DNA of 64,000 nucleotides from Bacillus sp. Marseille-P3661 (GTDB lineage Bacteria > Bacillota > Bacilli > Bacillales > Bacillaceae_J), in contig NZ_LT965957.1 of assembly GCF_900240995.1 (NCBI RefSeq), forward strand, positions 227,176 to 291,175, given 5' to 3'. The translations under genes and the position numbers were made by a program. Below, in pieces: positions 41,321 to 50,212 of this stretch (positions are counted from its first letter, which is position 1; every line of letters starts with the position of its first letter). Under the pieces are notes generated by a model that was not told the origin of the DNA, did not search any database, and worked only from the letters and a program-made list of their open reading frames with translations.

Positions 41321-42085
41321 TTAAACTGGTTCTTTCTCTTGCTCTTTTTCTTTTGATTTTCTCATTTGGTGAACAATAAATGTTATGATAAATGTAATAA
41401 CTAAAATACTAAAGAAAACGATATGATGGACGTGTATTCCAAAGACACTTGCAAACATTTTGGCAGCAATAATTGCAATTAATATAAAAGCCGTTGTTTC
41501 TAATTCAGGAATTTTATCAATTAACACTAAGAAAAATTTCGCTACAGTTCGCATTAATAAAATTCCGATCATTCCACCAAGTAATAGGACCCAAACCTGA
41601 TCTGAAACTGCCAAAGCTGCAAGAATACTATCTGCTGAAAAAGCCAAATCCATTAATTCTACTGAAATTACGGTTGCCCAAAATACGCCGAACGTACGTA
41701 CAAGCCAGCTATCCTTTTTAATGGTATGAGCATCCTCATCTCCTTCGCCTTTCCAAAAGTGTTTCACAACTAACCATGCTAAGTAGGCTGCTCCTAAAAC
41801 CTTAATCCACCAAAATTTAATTAAGAACATGCCTATACCGATGAATAAAAATCGGAAGAAGTAAGCACCAATTAAGCCGTATGTCAATGCTTTTTTCCGT
41901 TGATCTGGCGGCAGATGTTTTACCATTACAGCCAATACGAGAGCGTTGTCTGCAGATAATAAACCCTCAAGCACTACTAATGTACCAATATATCCCCAAG
42001 AGACCGGATCGGTTAAAACCTCAGCCCACATGGCCCAATCAAAAAACGAGGCATATGTTGCAAGAATTTCTTTTAAAATTTCCAC
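41321..42085 (-). CDS. TerC family integral membrane protein
   Basis: The 254-aa protein has about seven membrane segments with the family's acidic residues inside them (LEGLLSADNALVLAVMVKHL and VELMDLAFSADSILAAL). These residues form the putative metal-binding site. TerC proteins of Bacillus (YceF, YkoY, YjbE) are linked to Mn2+ export and exoenzyme metalation. The start is GTG at 42085 behind GGGAGG. It follows the third terD gene and ends at a terminator. Confidence 0.92.
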   Translation of the reverse strand: MEILKEILATYASFFDWAMWAEVLTDPVSWGYIGTLVVLEGLLSADNALVLAVMVKHLPPDQRKKALTYGLIGAYFFRFLFIGIGMFLIKFWWIKVLGAAYLAWLVVKHFWKGEGDEDAHTIKKDSWLVRTFGVFWATVISVELMDLAFSADSILAALAVSDQVWVLLLGGMIGILLMRTVAKFFLVLIDKIPELETTAFILIAIIAAKMFASVFGIHVHHIVFFSILVITFIITFIVHQMRKSKEKEQEKEPV

Positions 42086-42142
42086 TTGATGTATCCTCCC
42101 ATTATAAAATGTTGGCCCCGCACTTTTTTGGTCAACAATCTA

Positions 42143-42721
42143 TTATACTTGCAAACCGTAGTTTCGACAAAGATCTGCTAAACCACCTGAATATCCGCTG
42201 CCAACCGCACTGAATTTCCACTCACTTCCATGGCGGTATAACTCACAAACAACAACTGCCGTTTCAATAGAGAAGTCTTCCCCTAAATCAAACCGTAATA
42301 ATTCACGATTGCTCGCTTCATCTACTAACCTAACAAATGCGTTGGAAACTTGCCCAAAGTTTTGGTTTCGTGTTTCCGCATCATGTATCGTTACTGTAAT
42401 TCCGATTTTATGAACATAGTCTGGTATTTTTGAAAAGTCAACTAGCAGCTGCTCATCATCTCCATCTCCATGACCAGTACGATTATCACCCGTATGTATA
42501 ACTGATTCACTAGGATGCTGTAAATTGTTATAAAAAATGAAATCCTCATCACGAGTACATTTATCGTTTGCATCAACTAGAAATGCACATGCATCCAAAT
42601 CAAAGTCATTTCCACCATGATATTTATTAATATCCCATCCTAGACCAATTATAGCTTTTACCAACCCTGGATTGGATTTTGTTAAGTCTATCCTTTGCCC
42701 CTTAGATAACTGGATTGCCAT
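42143..42721 (-). CDS. TerD family protein (third of the tandem)
   Basis: The 192-aa TerD-domain protein binds Ca2+ in characterised members. The motif [15 protein letters not shown] and the [18 protein letters not shown] acidic loop are the expected metal ligands. [18 protein letters not shown] and NAFVRLVDE follow, and the tail is [20 protein letters not shown] at 42721 is set by GGAGGTTAC. It is the closest to terC. Residue identity with the second TerD is high, indicating tandem duplication. Confidence 0.93.
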   Translation of the reverse strand: MAIQLSKGQRIDLTKSNPGLVKAIIGLGWDINKYHGGNDFDLDACAFLVDANDKCTRDEDFIFYNNLQHPSESVIHTGDNRTGHGDGDDEQLLVDFSKIPDYVHKIGITVTIHDAETRNQNFGQVSNAFVRLVDEASNRELLRFDLGEDFSIETAVVVCELYRHGSEWKFSAVGSGYSGGLADLCRNYGLQV

Positions 42722-42752
42722 ATATGTAACCTCCAAAAAAATGTATAGTCAG

Positions 42753-42787
42753 AAAACAAGAAGGATATGCAATGTCCTTCTTGTTTT
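42753..42787 (-). terminator. Partial terminator between second and third terD
   Basis: AAAACAAGAAGGA and TCCTTCTTGTTTT form a perfect 13-bp stem with a 9-nt loop and a U-rich right arm. It may reduce transcription into the third terD and terC. Confidence 0.75.
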
Positions 42788-42815
42788 AATCTTACATTAT
42801 TTTATTGTATAGAAA

Positions 42816-43397
42816 TTAACCGATTTGCAAGCCGAAATCTGTTGCAATTCGTGCAAGGCCGCCTTGGTAGCCCGAGCCAATTGCCGAAAACTTCCATTCA
42901 CCGTTATGACGATATAATTCACCTACAATAATAGCAGTTTCAATCGAGAAATCTTCACCTAAATCATAACGTATTAACTCTTCACCATTACTCTCATTGA
43001 TAACACGAACAAATGCATTGGAAACTTGACCAAAGTTTTGATTGCGTGCCTCTCCATCATGTATTGTAATAACAAACGTAATTTTTTCGATATTAGCAGG
43101 AACAGCACTTAAATTCACATCAACTTGTTCATCATCACCCGCACCTTCACCGGTTCGGTTATCTCCCATATGTACGACAGAACCATTGCCGCCTTCTCGT
43201 TGGTTATAGAAAATAAAGTCTTGTTCAGATGCACATTTTCCTGCTGCATCCAATAGGAAGATACTTGCGTCTAAATCAAAATCATTTCCGCCGTCATATT
43301 TATTTGTGTCCCAGCCAAGACCTACGATAACTTTCGATAACCCTGGGTTCGTTTTAGTTAAATCAATTTTTTGACCTTTTGATAGTGAAATTGCCAT
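42816..43397 (-). CDS. TerD family protein (second of the tandem)
   Basis: The 193-aa TerD-domain protein has the metal-binding motifs [15 protein letters not shown] and [17 protein letters not shown], then [21 protein letters not shown] and the [16 protein letters not shown] tail. ATG at 43397 follows GAGAGGGTG. It is 36 nt after the first terD. In B. subtilis such genes respond to envelope stress through ECF sigma factors. Confidence 0.94.
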   Translation of the reverse strand: MAISLSKGQKIDLTKTNPGLSKVIVGLGWDTNKYDGGNDFDLDASIFLLDAAGKCASEQDFIFYNQREGGNGSVVHMGDNRTGEGAGDDEQVDVNLSAVPANIEKITFVITIHDGEARNQNFGQVSNAFVRVINESNGEELIRYDLGEDFSIETAIIVGELYRHNGEWKFSAIGSGYQGGLARIATDFGLQIG

Positions 43398-43433
43398 TAA
43401 TAAACACCCTCTCAATATATTATAATAAAAATT

Positions 43434-44045
43434 TTACATATATCCTTTTACGATATCCTCAAGACCTCGGTCATTCGTTCCTGTGCCAACAGCTGCAAAT
43501 TTCCACTCGTCACCATGACGGTATATTTCAGCTACAATTAAGCTAGTTTTACCTGAATAGTTATCAGTAAGATTAAACTTTAGCAATTCTTCTTTATTGG
43601 ACATGTTTACAACTCGAATAAACGCATTTTGGATCATACCAAAATCTTGTTTTCTACGTACACAATCATAAATATTAACAACAAACACCAATTTATTTAC
43701 TTGTTGTGGTACTTTTTGAAGTTCAACAATGATTTGTTCATCGTCACCTGCACCATCTCCAGTGAGATTATCACCTTTATGTTCAACACTTCTACAAGAG
43801 CTATTCAAGTTACCAAAGTAAATTAAGTTCTTTTTATCAACAAATTTATCATTTTCTAACATGATAACTGATGCATCACAATCAACATTTGGCCCACTAG
43901 CGCCTCCACCTAACAATCCACCCAAAAAGCCCCCGCTTTTTTTAGGTTGAACAGGATCCCATCCTAGACCAATCATTATTTTGGATAATCCAGCATTCCC
44001 TTTAGTCAGATCAATCCTTTGACCTTTTTGTAATGAAATTGCCAA
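43434..44045 (-). CDS. TerD family protein (first of the tandem), insert-bearing
   Basis: The 203-aa TerD protein differs from the other two by a Gly/Ser-rich insert (KKSGGFLGGLLGGGASG) near residue 36. Its metal loop reads VDCDASVIMLE and GDNLTGDGAGDDEQIIVE. It matches the YceC type. The start is TTG at 44045, 8 nt after AAAGGAG; a GTG three codons upstream lies too near that site. It is the first gene after the ECF-type promoter. Confidence 0.93.
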   Translation of the reverse strand: MAISLQKGQRIDLTKGNAGLSKIMIGLGWDPVQPKKSGGFLGGLLGGGASGPNVDCDASVIMLENDKFVDKKNLIYFGNLNSSCRSVEHKGDNLTGDGAGDDEQIIVELQKVPQQVNKLVFVVNIYDCVRRKQDFGMIQNAFIRVVNMSNKEELLKFNLTDNYSGKTSLIVAEIYRHGDEWKFAAVGTGTNDRGLEDIVKGYM

Positions 44046-44075
44046 TCTATTCACTCCTTTAGCAAAATATTATAT

Positions 44076-44098
44076 ATAAATCACCCTATGTGATTTAT
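44076..44098. repeat. Perfect inverted repeat in the terD leader
   Basis: ATAAATCAC and GTGATTTAT are separated by 5 nt, between the ECF-type promoter and the first terD. It could be an operator or a 5' mRNA hairpin. No U-tract follows, so it is not a terminator. Confidence 0.6.
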
Positions 44099-44153
44099 CA
44101 CTGTTTTAAGTTCTTTACAAATTTCAATTAACAAAATAAACTCTGTAACTATA

Positions 44154-44181
44154 TATACGGACTGGCCCAAGAAAGGTTTCA
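44154..44181 (-). promoter_or_regulatory. ECF sigma-type promoter of the terD-terC operon
   Basis: The minus strand reads TGAAAC, 16 nt, CGTATA. This is the classical sigma-W/M/X pattern. It lies about 110 bp upstream of the first terD. In B. subtilis the yceC operon is also driven by such stress sigma factors. Confidence 0.75.
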
Positions 44182-44279
44182 ATATTTATGTAATAAATAT
44201 TCGTCAACCTTATTTTACCAAATATCACAGCACTTGACCAATTATACATAGTTAATCACATATAAAACTCAGCCCAATT

Positions 44280-44311
44280 AAAAATAAAAACACCTTATAT
44301 AATAAGGTGTA
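44280..44311 (-). terminator. Terminator after the holin-like gene
   Basis: ACACCTTAT and ATAAGGTGT form a perfect 9-bp stem followed on the minus strand by TTTTTATTTTTAAT. It ends the holin-like transcript before the ter promoter. Confidence 0.85.
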
Positions 44312-44432
44312 GGTTACAATTCAGATTATGACCACTTAGATTATATATAACGCAATAGGTTTCTATAATACCTTCAAATCACGCCGGTAATGAAGATTCT
44401 ATAATATAATTAATTTGGATTACTATGATTTA

Positions 44433-44837
44433 CTATTCTTTATTACCCTTTTTCTTTAATGCTTCTATTGCCTCCTTTAATACAGTTGGTATTGGCAAAC
44501 CTACATTCCCTGCGTTTTCAATGATTGATATTAGTTCATTTATGATATAAAAAAATATAACCGTATCACGAAAGAAACTAGTACCGCCAAGAACAACATC
44601 TATACCATGTGCAACCGCAACTAATGCTAATATAATAATTTTCTTTGCAATCCCTCTAAAGCCAATCCTGCTATTTAACTTTCCATTGAATCCTGCAGCA
44701 ATCAAGCCTGTCACATAATCAATCACTATAAAAATAACTAGTACCTGTAACAACACCGACCAGCCCCCAAAAAGTAAGCTCAAAATTGAACTGCTACCAA
44801 CAATGAGAAGTTTAATGCTGTTCTCCACAATAAACAC
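44433..44837 (-). CDS. Phage-holin-like membrane protein (toxin secretion/lysis holin family)
   Basis: The 134-aa protein has three to four membrane segments and a charged C-terminus (LKEAIEALKKKGNKE). The segments FIVIDYVTGLIAAGFNGKLNSRIGFRGIAKK and ELISIIENAGNVGLPIP are signatures of the phage holin family 4 (TcdE/BhlA-like) proteins. No endolysin or other phage gene is adjacent, so it is an isolated chromosomal holin, possibly involved in lysis or protein release. The ribosome binding site is AAAGGAGG. Confidence 0.87.
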   Translation of the reverse strand: MFIVENSIKLLIVGSSSILSLLFGGWSVLLQVLVIFIVIDYVTGLIAAGFNGKLNSRIGFRGIAKKIIILALVAVAHGIDVVLGGTSFFRDTVIFFYIINELISIIENAGNVGLPIPTVLKEAIEALKKKGNKE

Positions 44838-44863
44838 CTCCTTTTAAACATAAACTCTTCCCT

Positions 44864-44962
44864 TTATACACTATTCAGTGACAAAGGAAATTGTTTGTGC
44901 ATGTCCCTATTTAATTTTAACTTTTTGTTTTTCTTAATTGGCTTACCCGCTTTGGCCCTCAT
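44864..44962 (-). CDS. Possible basic small ORF upstream of the holin-like gene
   Basis: A 32-codon frame starting at ATG 44962 encodes a strongly basic peptide (MRAKAGKPIKKNKKLKL...) and ends 26 nt before the holin-like start. There is no clear ribosome binding site, so it is only a candidate leader or small protein. Confidence 0.25.
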   Translation of the reverse strand: MRAKAGKPIKKNKKLKLNRDMHKQFPLSLNSV

Positions 44963-45013
44963 CGATTATCGAGCCCACATAAGGTACAGCTATGCTTATT
45001 TTCACAGTAAAAT

Positions 45014-45045
45014 ACCCATGAGATTTATATGTAAATCTCATGGGT
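45014..45045 (-). terminator. Terminator after the UvrD-like helicase gene
   Basis: ACCCATGAGATTTA and TAAATCTCATGGGT form a perfect 14-bp stem with a 4-nt loop. TATTTTACT follows on the minus strand. Confidence 0.85.
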
Positions 45046-45060
45046 AAAAGGAGAATTTAA

Positions 45061-47436
45061 TTATTTGTTAAGAGTTACTTCTTTGCTTCCTTTATTCATT
45101 TTACTTTTACAAATCGGACAATCCCTTTCTTCAAGATTTGCGTCCTCATATGATACGATCCTGATCCAAGCAAGACAGTCGTCATTGGTACAATCCCATA
45201 CCAATGCAATTTCTTTTTGTAGTTTTTTTTCTTTTGGAACTGCAACTTGTTTTGGAGTAATCGTTTTTGTAATGGCAGCCTTTTCCACTGGTTTATACGG
45301 ATCTAATATGAATCTAGATACATCAATACTTTTACCTTGGTAATAGCTAGGTGAACTAATATATAGCTCCTCTTCAGCACGTGTTATTGCCACATATGCT
45401 AAACGTCGTTCTTCTTCTATTGCCGCAGCTATCTTATCGTTATTAATTGTTGCATTAATTATGATATCTTTGCGATCATTAGCTTCTAATGATGAACTAT
45501 GCGGCAAAATACTATCGGATGCTCCAATCAAATAGACAACAGGAAATTCTAAACCTTTTGATTTATGAATCGTCATTAGTGATATACAATCAGCATAAGG
45601 ATCATTTCGGAGCATTTCCATCTGTTTATTTTTGCCAATAATTTTATCGATAAAATGAACATATTCAGAAATAGTATAAAATTGCTTAGCAGACGATTCA
45701 ATTTCTGAAAGTGTTTCTTTCATTATTTCTTTGTGCAGTGTTACATTCTTTCTTTCATCTGTCTCTAAATATTTATCGTAAAAACTCCTTATTTCTTTAA
45801 TGGCAGTGATCGGTTTCATTCGTTGTAACTTTCCTATTAATGCAAGCCTTTCGGTTATTTGCTTTTTTTGGAATGGTTTCAGATACGGTAACTCTAGAAC
45901 ATGCTGCAAGAGCTGTGTCTTAGGATGAACTAGCTGTTGCAATTGAATATATTCAATTGTTTGATCTCTGTTCAAATACAGTGTTGGCAAAATACCTTCA
46001 ATAGCATCCATATCATGTGGATTTAGAGCAATTCTCAAATAGTCAATAACCGTTTTTACAAGTGATTGTTCATAAAAACTATTTCCTGAACTAAATGATA
46101 TAAAGGGAATATTTTGAATGATAAGCTGTTCATAAATAGCGCGACTATTGCTCGCTGTACGATGTAAAATTGCGATATCCTTAAACTTTCGTTTTCCTGA
46201 CTTAACATCTTTTACAATATTTTCAACAATGATTTTAGCTTCCTCATCTGTTGTACTCGCTCGAATAAAATTAGGTTGATATGCACTAGTATTCGTAGCT
46301 TTTAATATTTTAGAGTGACGACTTTCATTAAAAGAAATAACTTTATTCGCTAAGCCCACAATACTAGCAGTAGATCGGTAGTTAATGTCTAACGTAAAAG
46401 TTTTCGTGTTCGGAAACTCTTTTTTAAAGTCTAGTATATTAGCAATTACTGCTCCATTGAAACTATAGATTGTTTGGTCATCGTCTCCTACTACGAATAG
46501 ATTTTGGTTAGACCGCGCAATCATTTTTATTAATTCAAATTGAACTGGATTTGTATCCTGCCATTCATCACATAAAATAAAACGGAACCTATTTTGTAAT
46601 GATTGAACTATTAATTCATTTCCTTGCAACAATGAATATGATTCTAATAAAATGTCATCAAAATCAAGATAATGTTTGTCCCTTTTCCAGCCTTCGTATC
46701 TAGTCAAAATGTCTTTCATTTCTTTTTCAAGCGGAGTTTTAGGGGAGATGTTCTCAACCTTAATCATATTGTTTTTATAAGAAGAGAGAATAGCAAGTAA
46801 CGTTTCTGGTTCGTATGCCTCAGCCAGTCCCATTTCTTTCATAATTATTTTGATCGTTGTTTGCTTGAGCTTTTCATTGGTAATTATTCTTTGTGTATAT
46901 CCCTGACTCTTAAGTAAGCGCAGAAAAATAGAATGAAATGTTCCAGTTGTAACACCACGTATCATGTGTGGCGAAAGCCCAGGAAGTGTTGCCATTCTAG
47001 TTTTCATTTCATCGGCTGCTTTCTTTGAAAAAGTCACCAGCAATATATTTTTAGGATTCACTTTGTGGACAGCGAGTAAATAACCTGCTCTAGAAGTAAG
47101 TACTCTCGTTTTTCCGCTGCCTGCTCCTGCCAATACTAATGCAGGGCCAGTATAATGTCTTACTGCATTAAGCTGTGGCTTGTTTAATTTGATCCCCGCT
47201 TTTTCGAGGGAGCGAAAATAAAAAGCATCATTTTCATGATCGGCCACTAATTGTTCCGATGTTTCAAACTCCGCTAATTGAGCATCCTCAATCCTATTAA
47301 TTGTTGCACCAAAGGGGCATTGTTGAAAAAGTTCAGAAGTCTGAGTCTTATCGTAAGTAAGTTCAGTTGTTTCTCCTAGATTAGTAGGAGACCATTCATT
47401 CGTATTTTTCATCACTAAAGCCAACTTTCTTATCAT
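45061..47436 (-). CDS. UvrD/Rep-type superfamily 1 DNA helicase with zinc-ribbon tail
   Basis: The 791-aa ATP-dependent helicase has Walker A in LAGAGSGKTRVLTSRAGYL (near 106), the DEXX motif LCDEWQDTNP (near 285), motif III VVGDDDQTIYSFNGA, and motifs V/VI in LMTIHKSKGLEFPVVYLIG and YVAITRAEEELYIS. The C-terminal 50 residues add CTNDDCLAWIR...CPICKSKMNK, a CxxxxxC/CxxC zinc-ribbon element not found in PcrA. The N-terminal 90 residues before the helicase core are also extra. The start could be ATG 47436 or ATG 47412; neither has a strong ribosome binding site. It stands alone and may be a housekeeping paralogue or part of a DNA-processing system. Confidence 0.9.
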   Translation of the reverse strand: MIRKLALVMKNTNEWSPTNLGETTELTYDKTQTSELFQQCPFGATINRIEDAQLAEFETSEQLVADHENDAFYFRSLEKAGIKLNKPQLNAVRHYTGPALVLAGAGSGKTRVLTSRAGYLLAVHKVNPKNILLVTFSKKAADEMKTRMATLPGLSPHMIRGVTTGTFHSIFLRLLKSQGYTQRIITNEKLKQTTIKIIMKEMGLAEAYEPETLLAILSSYKNNMIKVENISPKTPLEKEMKDILTRYEGWKRDKHYLDFDDILLESYSLLQGNELIVQSLQNRFRFILCDEWQDTNPVQFELIKMIARSNQNLFVVGDDDQTIYSFNGAVIANILDFKKEFPNTKTFTLDINYRSTASIVGLANKVISFNESRHSKILKATNTSAYQPNFIRASTTDEEAKIIVENIVKDVKSGKRKFKDIAILHRTASNSRAIYEQLIIQNIPFISFSSGNSFYEQSLVKTVIDYLRIALNPHDMDAIEGILPTLYLNRDQTIEYIQLQQLVHPKTQLLQHVLELPYLKPFQKKQITERLALIGKLQRMKPITAIKEIRSFYDKYLETDERKNVTLHKEIMKETLSEIESSAKQFYTISEYVHFIDKIIGKNKQMEMLRNDPYADCISLMTIHKSKGLEFPVVYLIGASDSILPHSSSLEANDRKDIIINATINNDKIAAAIEEERRLAYVAITRAEEELYISSPSYYQGKSIDVSRFILDPYKPVEKAAITKTITPKQVAVPKEKKLQKEIALVWDCTNDDCLAWIRIVSYEDANLEERDCPICKSKMNKGSKEVTLNK

Positions 47437-47687
47437 ACGTGAATTTGCTATTAAATCATTTCTTTAATCAGTATACAATATTTTAAAGAAAAATTAAGTA
47501 TCTCCTAACAATCGCTAACATTTACTAACTTCCATACAGATTACAAAAGATTATCTAACGAACATATCTGCGACGAAGAGACTAAGGCTAGCACGCGTAA
47601 ACCGCCGACCGCTCAGAGCACTTTACGAATAATTATCCTGTTTTTAATAGAAATGATAGTTATGAAGTTAATTCGAATTAAAATGGA

Positions 47688-47715
47688 TAAAAAAAAGCGA
47701 TAGCAAATGCATCGC
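47688..47715 (-). terminator. Terminator after the PNPOx-like gene
   Basis: GCGAT and ATCGC pair across a 9-nt loop, followed by TTTTTTTT on the minus strand. Confidence 0.7.
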
Positions 47716-47729
47716 AGAATAAAAAAATA

Positions 47730-48194
47730 TTAAGGTCCCACTAACAACGCCATGGTTGTTTCTTCCCATCTTTTTATAACGGTTTCAGGATCTTTTAAAT
47801 TTATTTGTATACCTGATAAAATATCAGCATATTTAGCCACATCTTCTCGTAAGGAAACAATGTGTGCAGCAAAGCGTTCTAGTGAAATGTTATTAATTAT
47901 TAATTCAGGCAGCCTTTGTAATGAAAGTCTTATATAATAAGCTTTTGCATTATAAACTATGACTAAAGTAGCTTGACCTGTTCTAATCATATTATTAGCT
48001 GTATTTGTATTAGGCCAAATCGCTAATCTAAACTCAGAATGAGTAAGAGCAACCACTTCCCCGACACTAATCATTGCTGCATGTGGCCAAAAATCTTCAC
48101 TTACTGTAAGTAACATCATTGCCTCATGTTGTTTTCTTTCTATATTATTTCCATTTAATAATTGAAAAAGTTCTTGTGAAATTTTAATTTCCAT
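47730..48194 (-). CDS. Pyridoxamine 5'-phosphate oxidase-like flavin protein
   Basis: The protein of about 154 aa has the split-barrel flavin-binding fold pattern: EDFWPHAAMISVGEVVALTHSEFRLAIWPNTNTANNM near the N-terminus and TLVIVYNAKAYYIRLSL in the middle. Family members bind FMN or heme and reduce or bind small molecules, but this one is not a known PdxH. ATG at 48194 is chosen because the upstream codons overlap the terminator hairpin at 48226-48250. An ATG at 48215 is possible. Confidence 0.7.
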   Translation of the reverse strand: MEIKISQELFQLLNGNNIERKQHEAMMLLTVSEDFWPHAAMISVGEVVALTHSEFRLAIWPNTNTANNMIRTGQATLVIVYNAKAYYIRLSLQRLPELIINNISLERFAAHIVSLREDVAKYADILSGIQINLKDPETVIKRWEETTMALLVGP

Positions 48195-48225
48195 AGCAAC
48201 ACATCCATTCTTCATAGAAAAACAA

Positions 48226-48250
48226 GCTCCCACCAATTATTAGTGAGAGC
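48226..48250. terminator. Hairpin between UbiD-linked genes and the PNPOx-like gene
   Basis: GCTCTCAC and GTGGGAGC (one wobble) form an 8-bp stem with a 9-nt loop, followed by TTGTTTTTC on the minus strand. It probably ends the UbiD-small-zinc-protein transcript. Confidence 0.6.
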
Positions 48251-48497
48251 CCATTTTTACTTTTCATAGCTTTAGATATTTGTACGATAGCATTTTTAAA
48301 AGTTTAATTTAATAAAAACCTTATTAGAAAGAAAACTAGTTGATGGACTAATACTCACCCTAAACTAAGCTCTATTATATTCTAGTATTTAATAAAAGTA
48401 AAAGCTTTGAGGTAGTGCAACACCGACCAGCTATTATACGAAGACTCTCACCCAATGAAAACCTTCCCTTGAATACTTGATTGATTTAGGTTGAATA

Positions 48498-48677
48498 TTA
48501 ATTAACTTTATCTTCTTTACGTACTCCATCTCTTGCTAAAAACTCATTTTTGCAAAATGGACAAATTAGCTCAATATCCATATAAAGTAAATCATGTTCA
48601 CAATAAAAGTTACCAGAGCATGATGTACAATTCACCCACAAAATTTTGTCCCCTAAATTTCCACCTGCTTTTGCCAT
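48498..48677 (-). CDS. Small zinc-ribbon protein next to UbiD decarboxylase
   Basis: The 59-aa protein begins MAKAGGNLGDKILWVNCTSC and has two Cys pairs, CTSC near residue 17 and CPFC near 39, plus an intervening Cys/His. It fits a small zinc ribbon. Hydroxyarylic acid decarboxylase operons (bsdBCD, vdc) encode a small zinc-like D subunit, so it may be an equivalent auxiliary subunit, though I do not recognise clear BsdD similarity. ATG at 48677 follows GAGGAG. It lies 22 nt after ubiD. Confidence 0.65.
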   Translation of the reverse strand: MAKAGGNLGDKILWVNCTSCSGNFYCEHDLLYMDIELICPFCKNEFLARDGVRKEDKVN

Positions 48678-48699
48678 TGCAATCACTCCTCATTTTTTT

Positions 48700-50112
48700 C
48701 TATTTTGAAAGTATAGTAGAATCCTTTTCATTGAGATAATCATCAAGTTCGATTCTATCCATTACGTCCGGCGGTACTCTGAATCTGGTAGGTGATGGCA
48801 CTTCTGTTTGTTTTGTTGCATCAACTATAACCTTCCAACCTGCACCTGCATTATAGAAATGGTTTCGCGCACGAATTTTTTGTATATCTTTATCAGGATT
48901 TACATAGTTAACCGCTGCGAAACGAACATCAAATTCATTAAATGGATCAATATCATCATCAACGACTGTAATCCATTGTAATTGTGAATCAAACCCAAAC
49001 GCTGCCATCCCTACGTTATAAGCTTCCCCTTCCGTTCTCTTCTTAATTGCAATATGACATTCTATTCGGCAACAACCTGAATATGGCATCTTAACACCAG
49101 TAATATTACCAAACTGTTTTTGGAGCATGTTATAAAGACCACCTTCTTTGGCAATTCCTCCTAATAGCCAATGCTCAGGATGTCCAGAGAAGATATCTTG
49201 TAACACTGCATTTTTGCGCTTTGTAATTGCCTTTATGTTCGCAAGTTGTCGAAGACATTGAGGTTGATAATCACGCGTTACCTCGCCAAACGGATCGACA
49301 ATTGTGCGAGCTCCAGGCTGAATTTCAGCTTCGATTAGAATTTCTGCATCTGCCGGTACTAAGAAATCTTCTCCCCATGTTTCACTTGGAACTAATCGGA
49401 CAGATTCTTGAAGAAAAGCACCGATTGTCGCGTAATCATCGTTTCCAAATGGAACACGAGCAGCGGCCCCTAATGTAAATGCAGGATGATGACCGATAAT
49501 ACTAACAATTGGTGCTGCTAAACCACGCTCTTCATATTTAGTTAATATTCTTTCAAGATGTGGTGAATGTATTGATACACCTGCAGTATCAGGACCTTTT
49601 GGAAATACCTTTGTAAAAGAAACGTCATAAAATCCTTCATCCGGGTCTTTCATTACTAACATCATCGTTAGAACTGGACTAAGATCCATTTCATAATGGC
49701 GGACAATAGGCAGTTTTTCAATGTCAATATCGACACCTTTTTGTATTTCTTCTTTAACTGGTGCTTCATTAGCAGAAATAATAATAGGTTTAATTTTTTC
49801 TAACTCACGTTTGGCATATTCTAAACTAACCGCCATGCCACCTTTTATTGCCTCTCCACCTATTTGTTGACCAATTCGTTCTCTCGTACCAAAAAGATTG
49901 GAAACTACTGACATATCTGTTGATTCATCATGATTATTTACAACATTTTTAAACCAAGGAATTCTTGTATCACCTTTTTGGTCCATTTTTTCTAATAATG
50001 CTGTTACTTCGAATTTGTGTGGAATTGTTTTCTTGTTTATTTCAACCAGTTCTGGAGATTCATTTCTTTTTAATTCTTCCAAATAACTTTGTAAGCTCTT
50101 AACCAAATTCAA
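48700..50112 (-). CDS. UbiD family prenyl-FMN-dependent decarboxylase
   Basis: The 470-aa protein matches the UbiD/BsdC family. Segments include SIIGHHPAFTLGAAARVPFGNDDY, EIQPGARTIVDPFGEVT and PYSGCCRIECHIAIKKRTEG, the last holding conserved residues around the active site. UbiD enzymes reversibly decarboxylate alpha,beta-unsaturated or aromatic acids with prenylated FMN, which requires a UbiX-type prenyltransferase; none is in the window. TTG at 50112 follows GGAGAGTG. It is 100 bp after the TRAP permease. The substrate is not readable; the neighbours suggest an imported aromatic or unsaturated acid. Confidence 0.92.
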   Translation of the reverse strand: MNLVKSLQSYLEELKRNESPELVEINKKTIPHKFEVTALLEKMDQKGDTRIPWFKNVVNNHDESTDMSVVSNLFGTRERIGQQIGGEAIKGGMAVSLEYAKRELEKIKPIIISANEAPVKEEIQKGVDIDIEKLPIVRHYEMDLSPVLTMMLVMKDPDEGFYDVSFTKVFPKGPDTAGVSIHSPHLERILTKYEERGLAAPIVSIIGHHPAFTLGAAARVPFGNDDYATIGAFLQESVRLVPSETWGEDFLVPADAEILIEAEIQPGARTIVDPFGEVTRDYQPQCLRQLANIKAITKRKNAVLQDIFSGHPEHWLLGGIAKEGGLYNMLQKQFGNITGVKMPYSGCCRIECHIAIKKRTEGEAYNVGMAAFGFDSQLQWITVVDDDIDPFNEFDVRFAAVNYVNPDKDIQKIRARNHFYNAGAGWKVIVDATKQTEVPSPTRFRVPPDVMDRIELDDYLNEKDSTILSK

Positions 50113-50212
50113 TCACTCTCCTGATAAATTTTTTAGTTTTGAATATTTAGACATCTTAGTTCCTACTATTGTTCTTTTGATAAAACTAGTCACTTTATAA
50201 GCTAAAAGGCTA

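Noticed and set aside
44433-44837. Prophage remnant around the holin-like gene
   Set aside because: No endolysin, integrase, capsid or repressor gene is nearby; a single chromosomal holin does not make a prophage.
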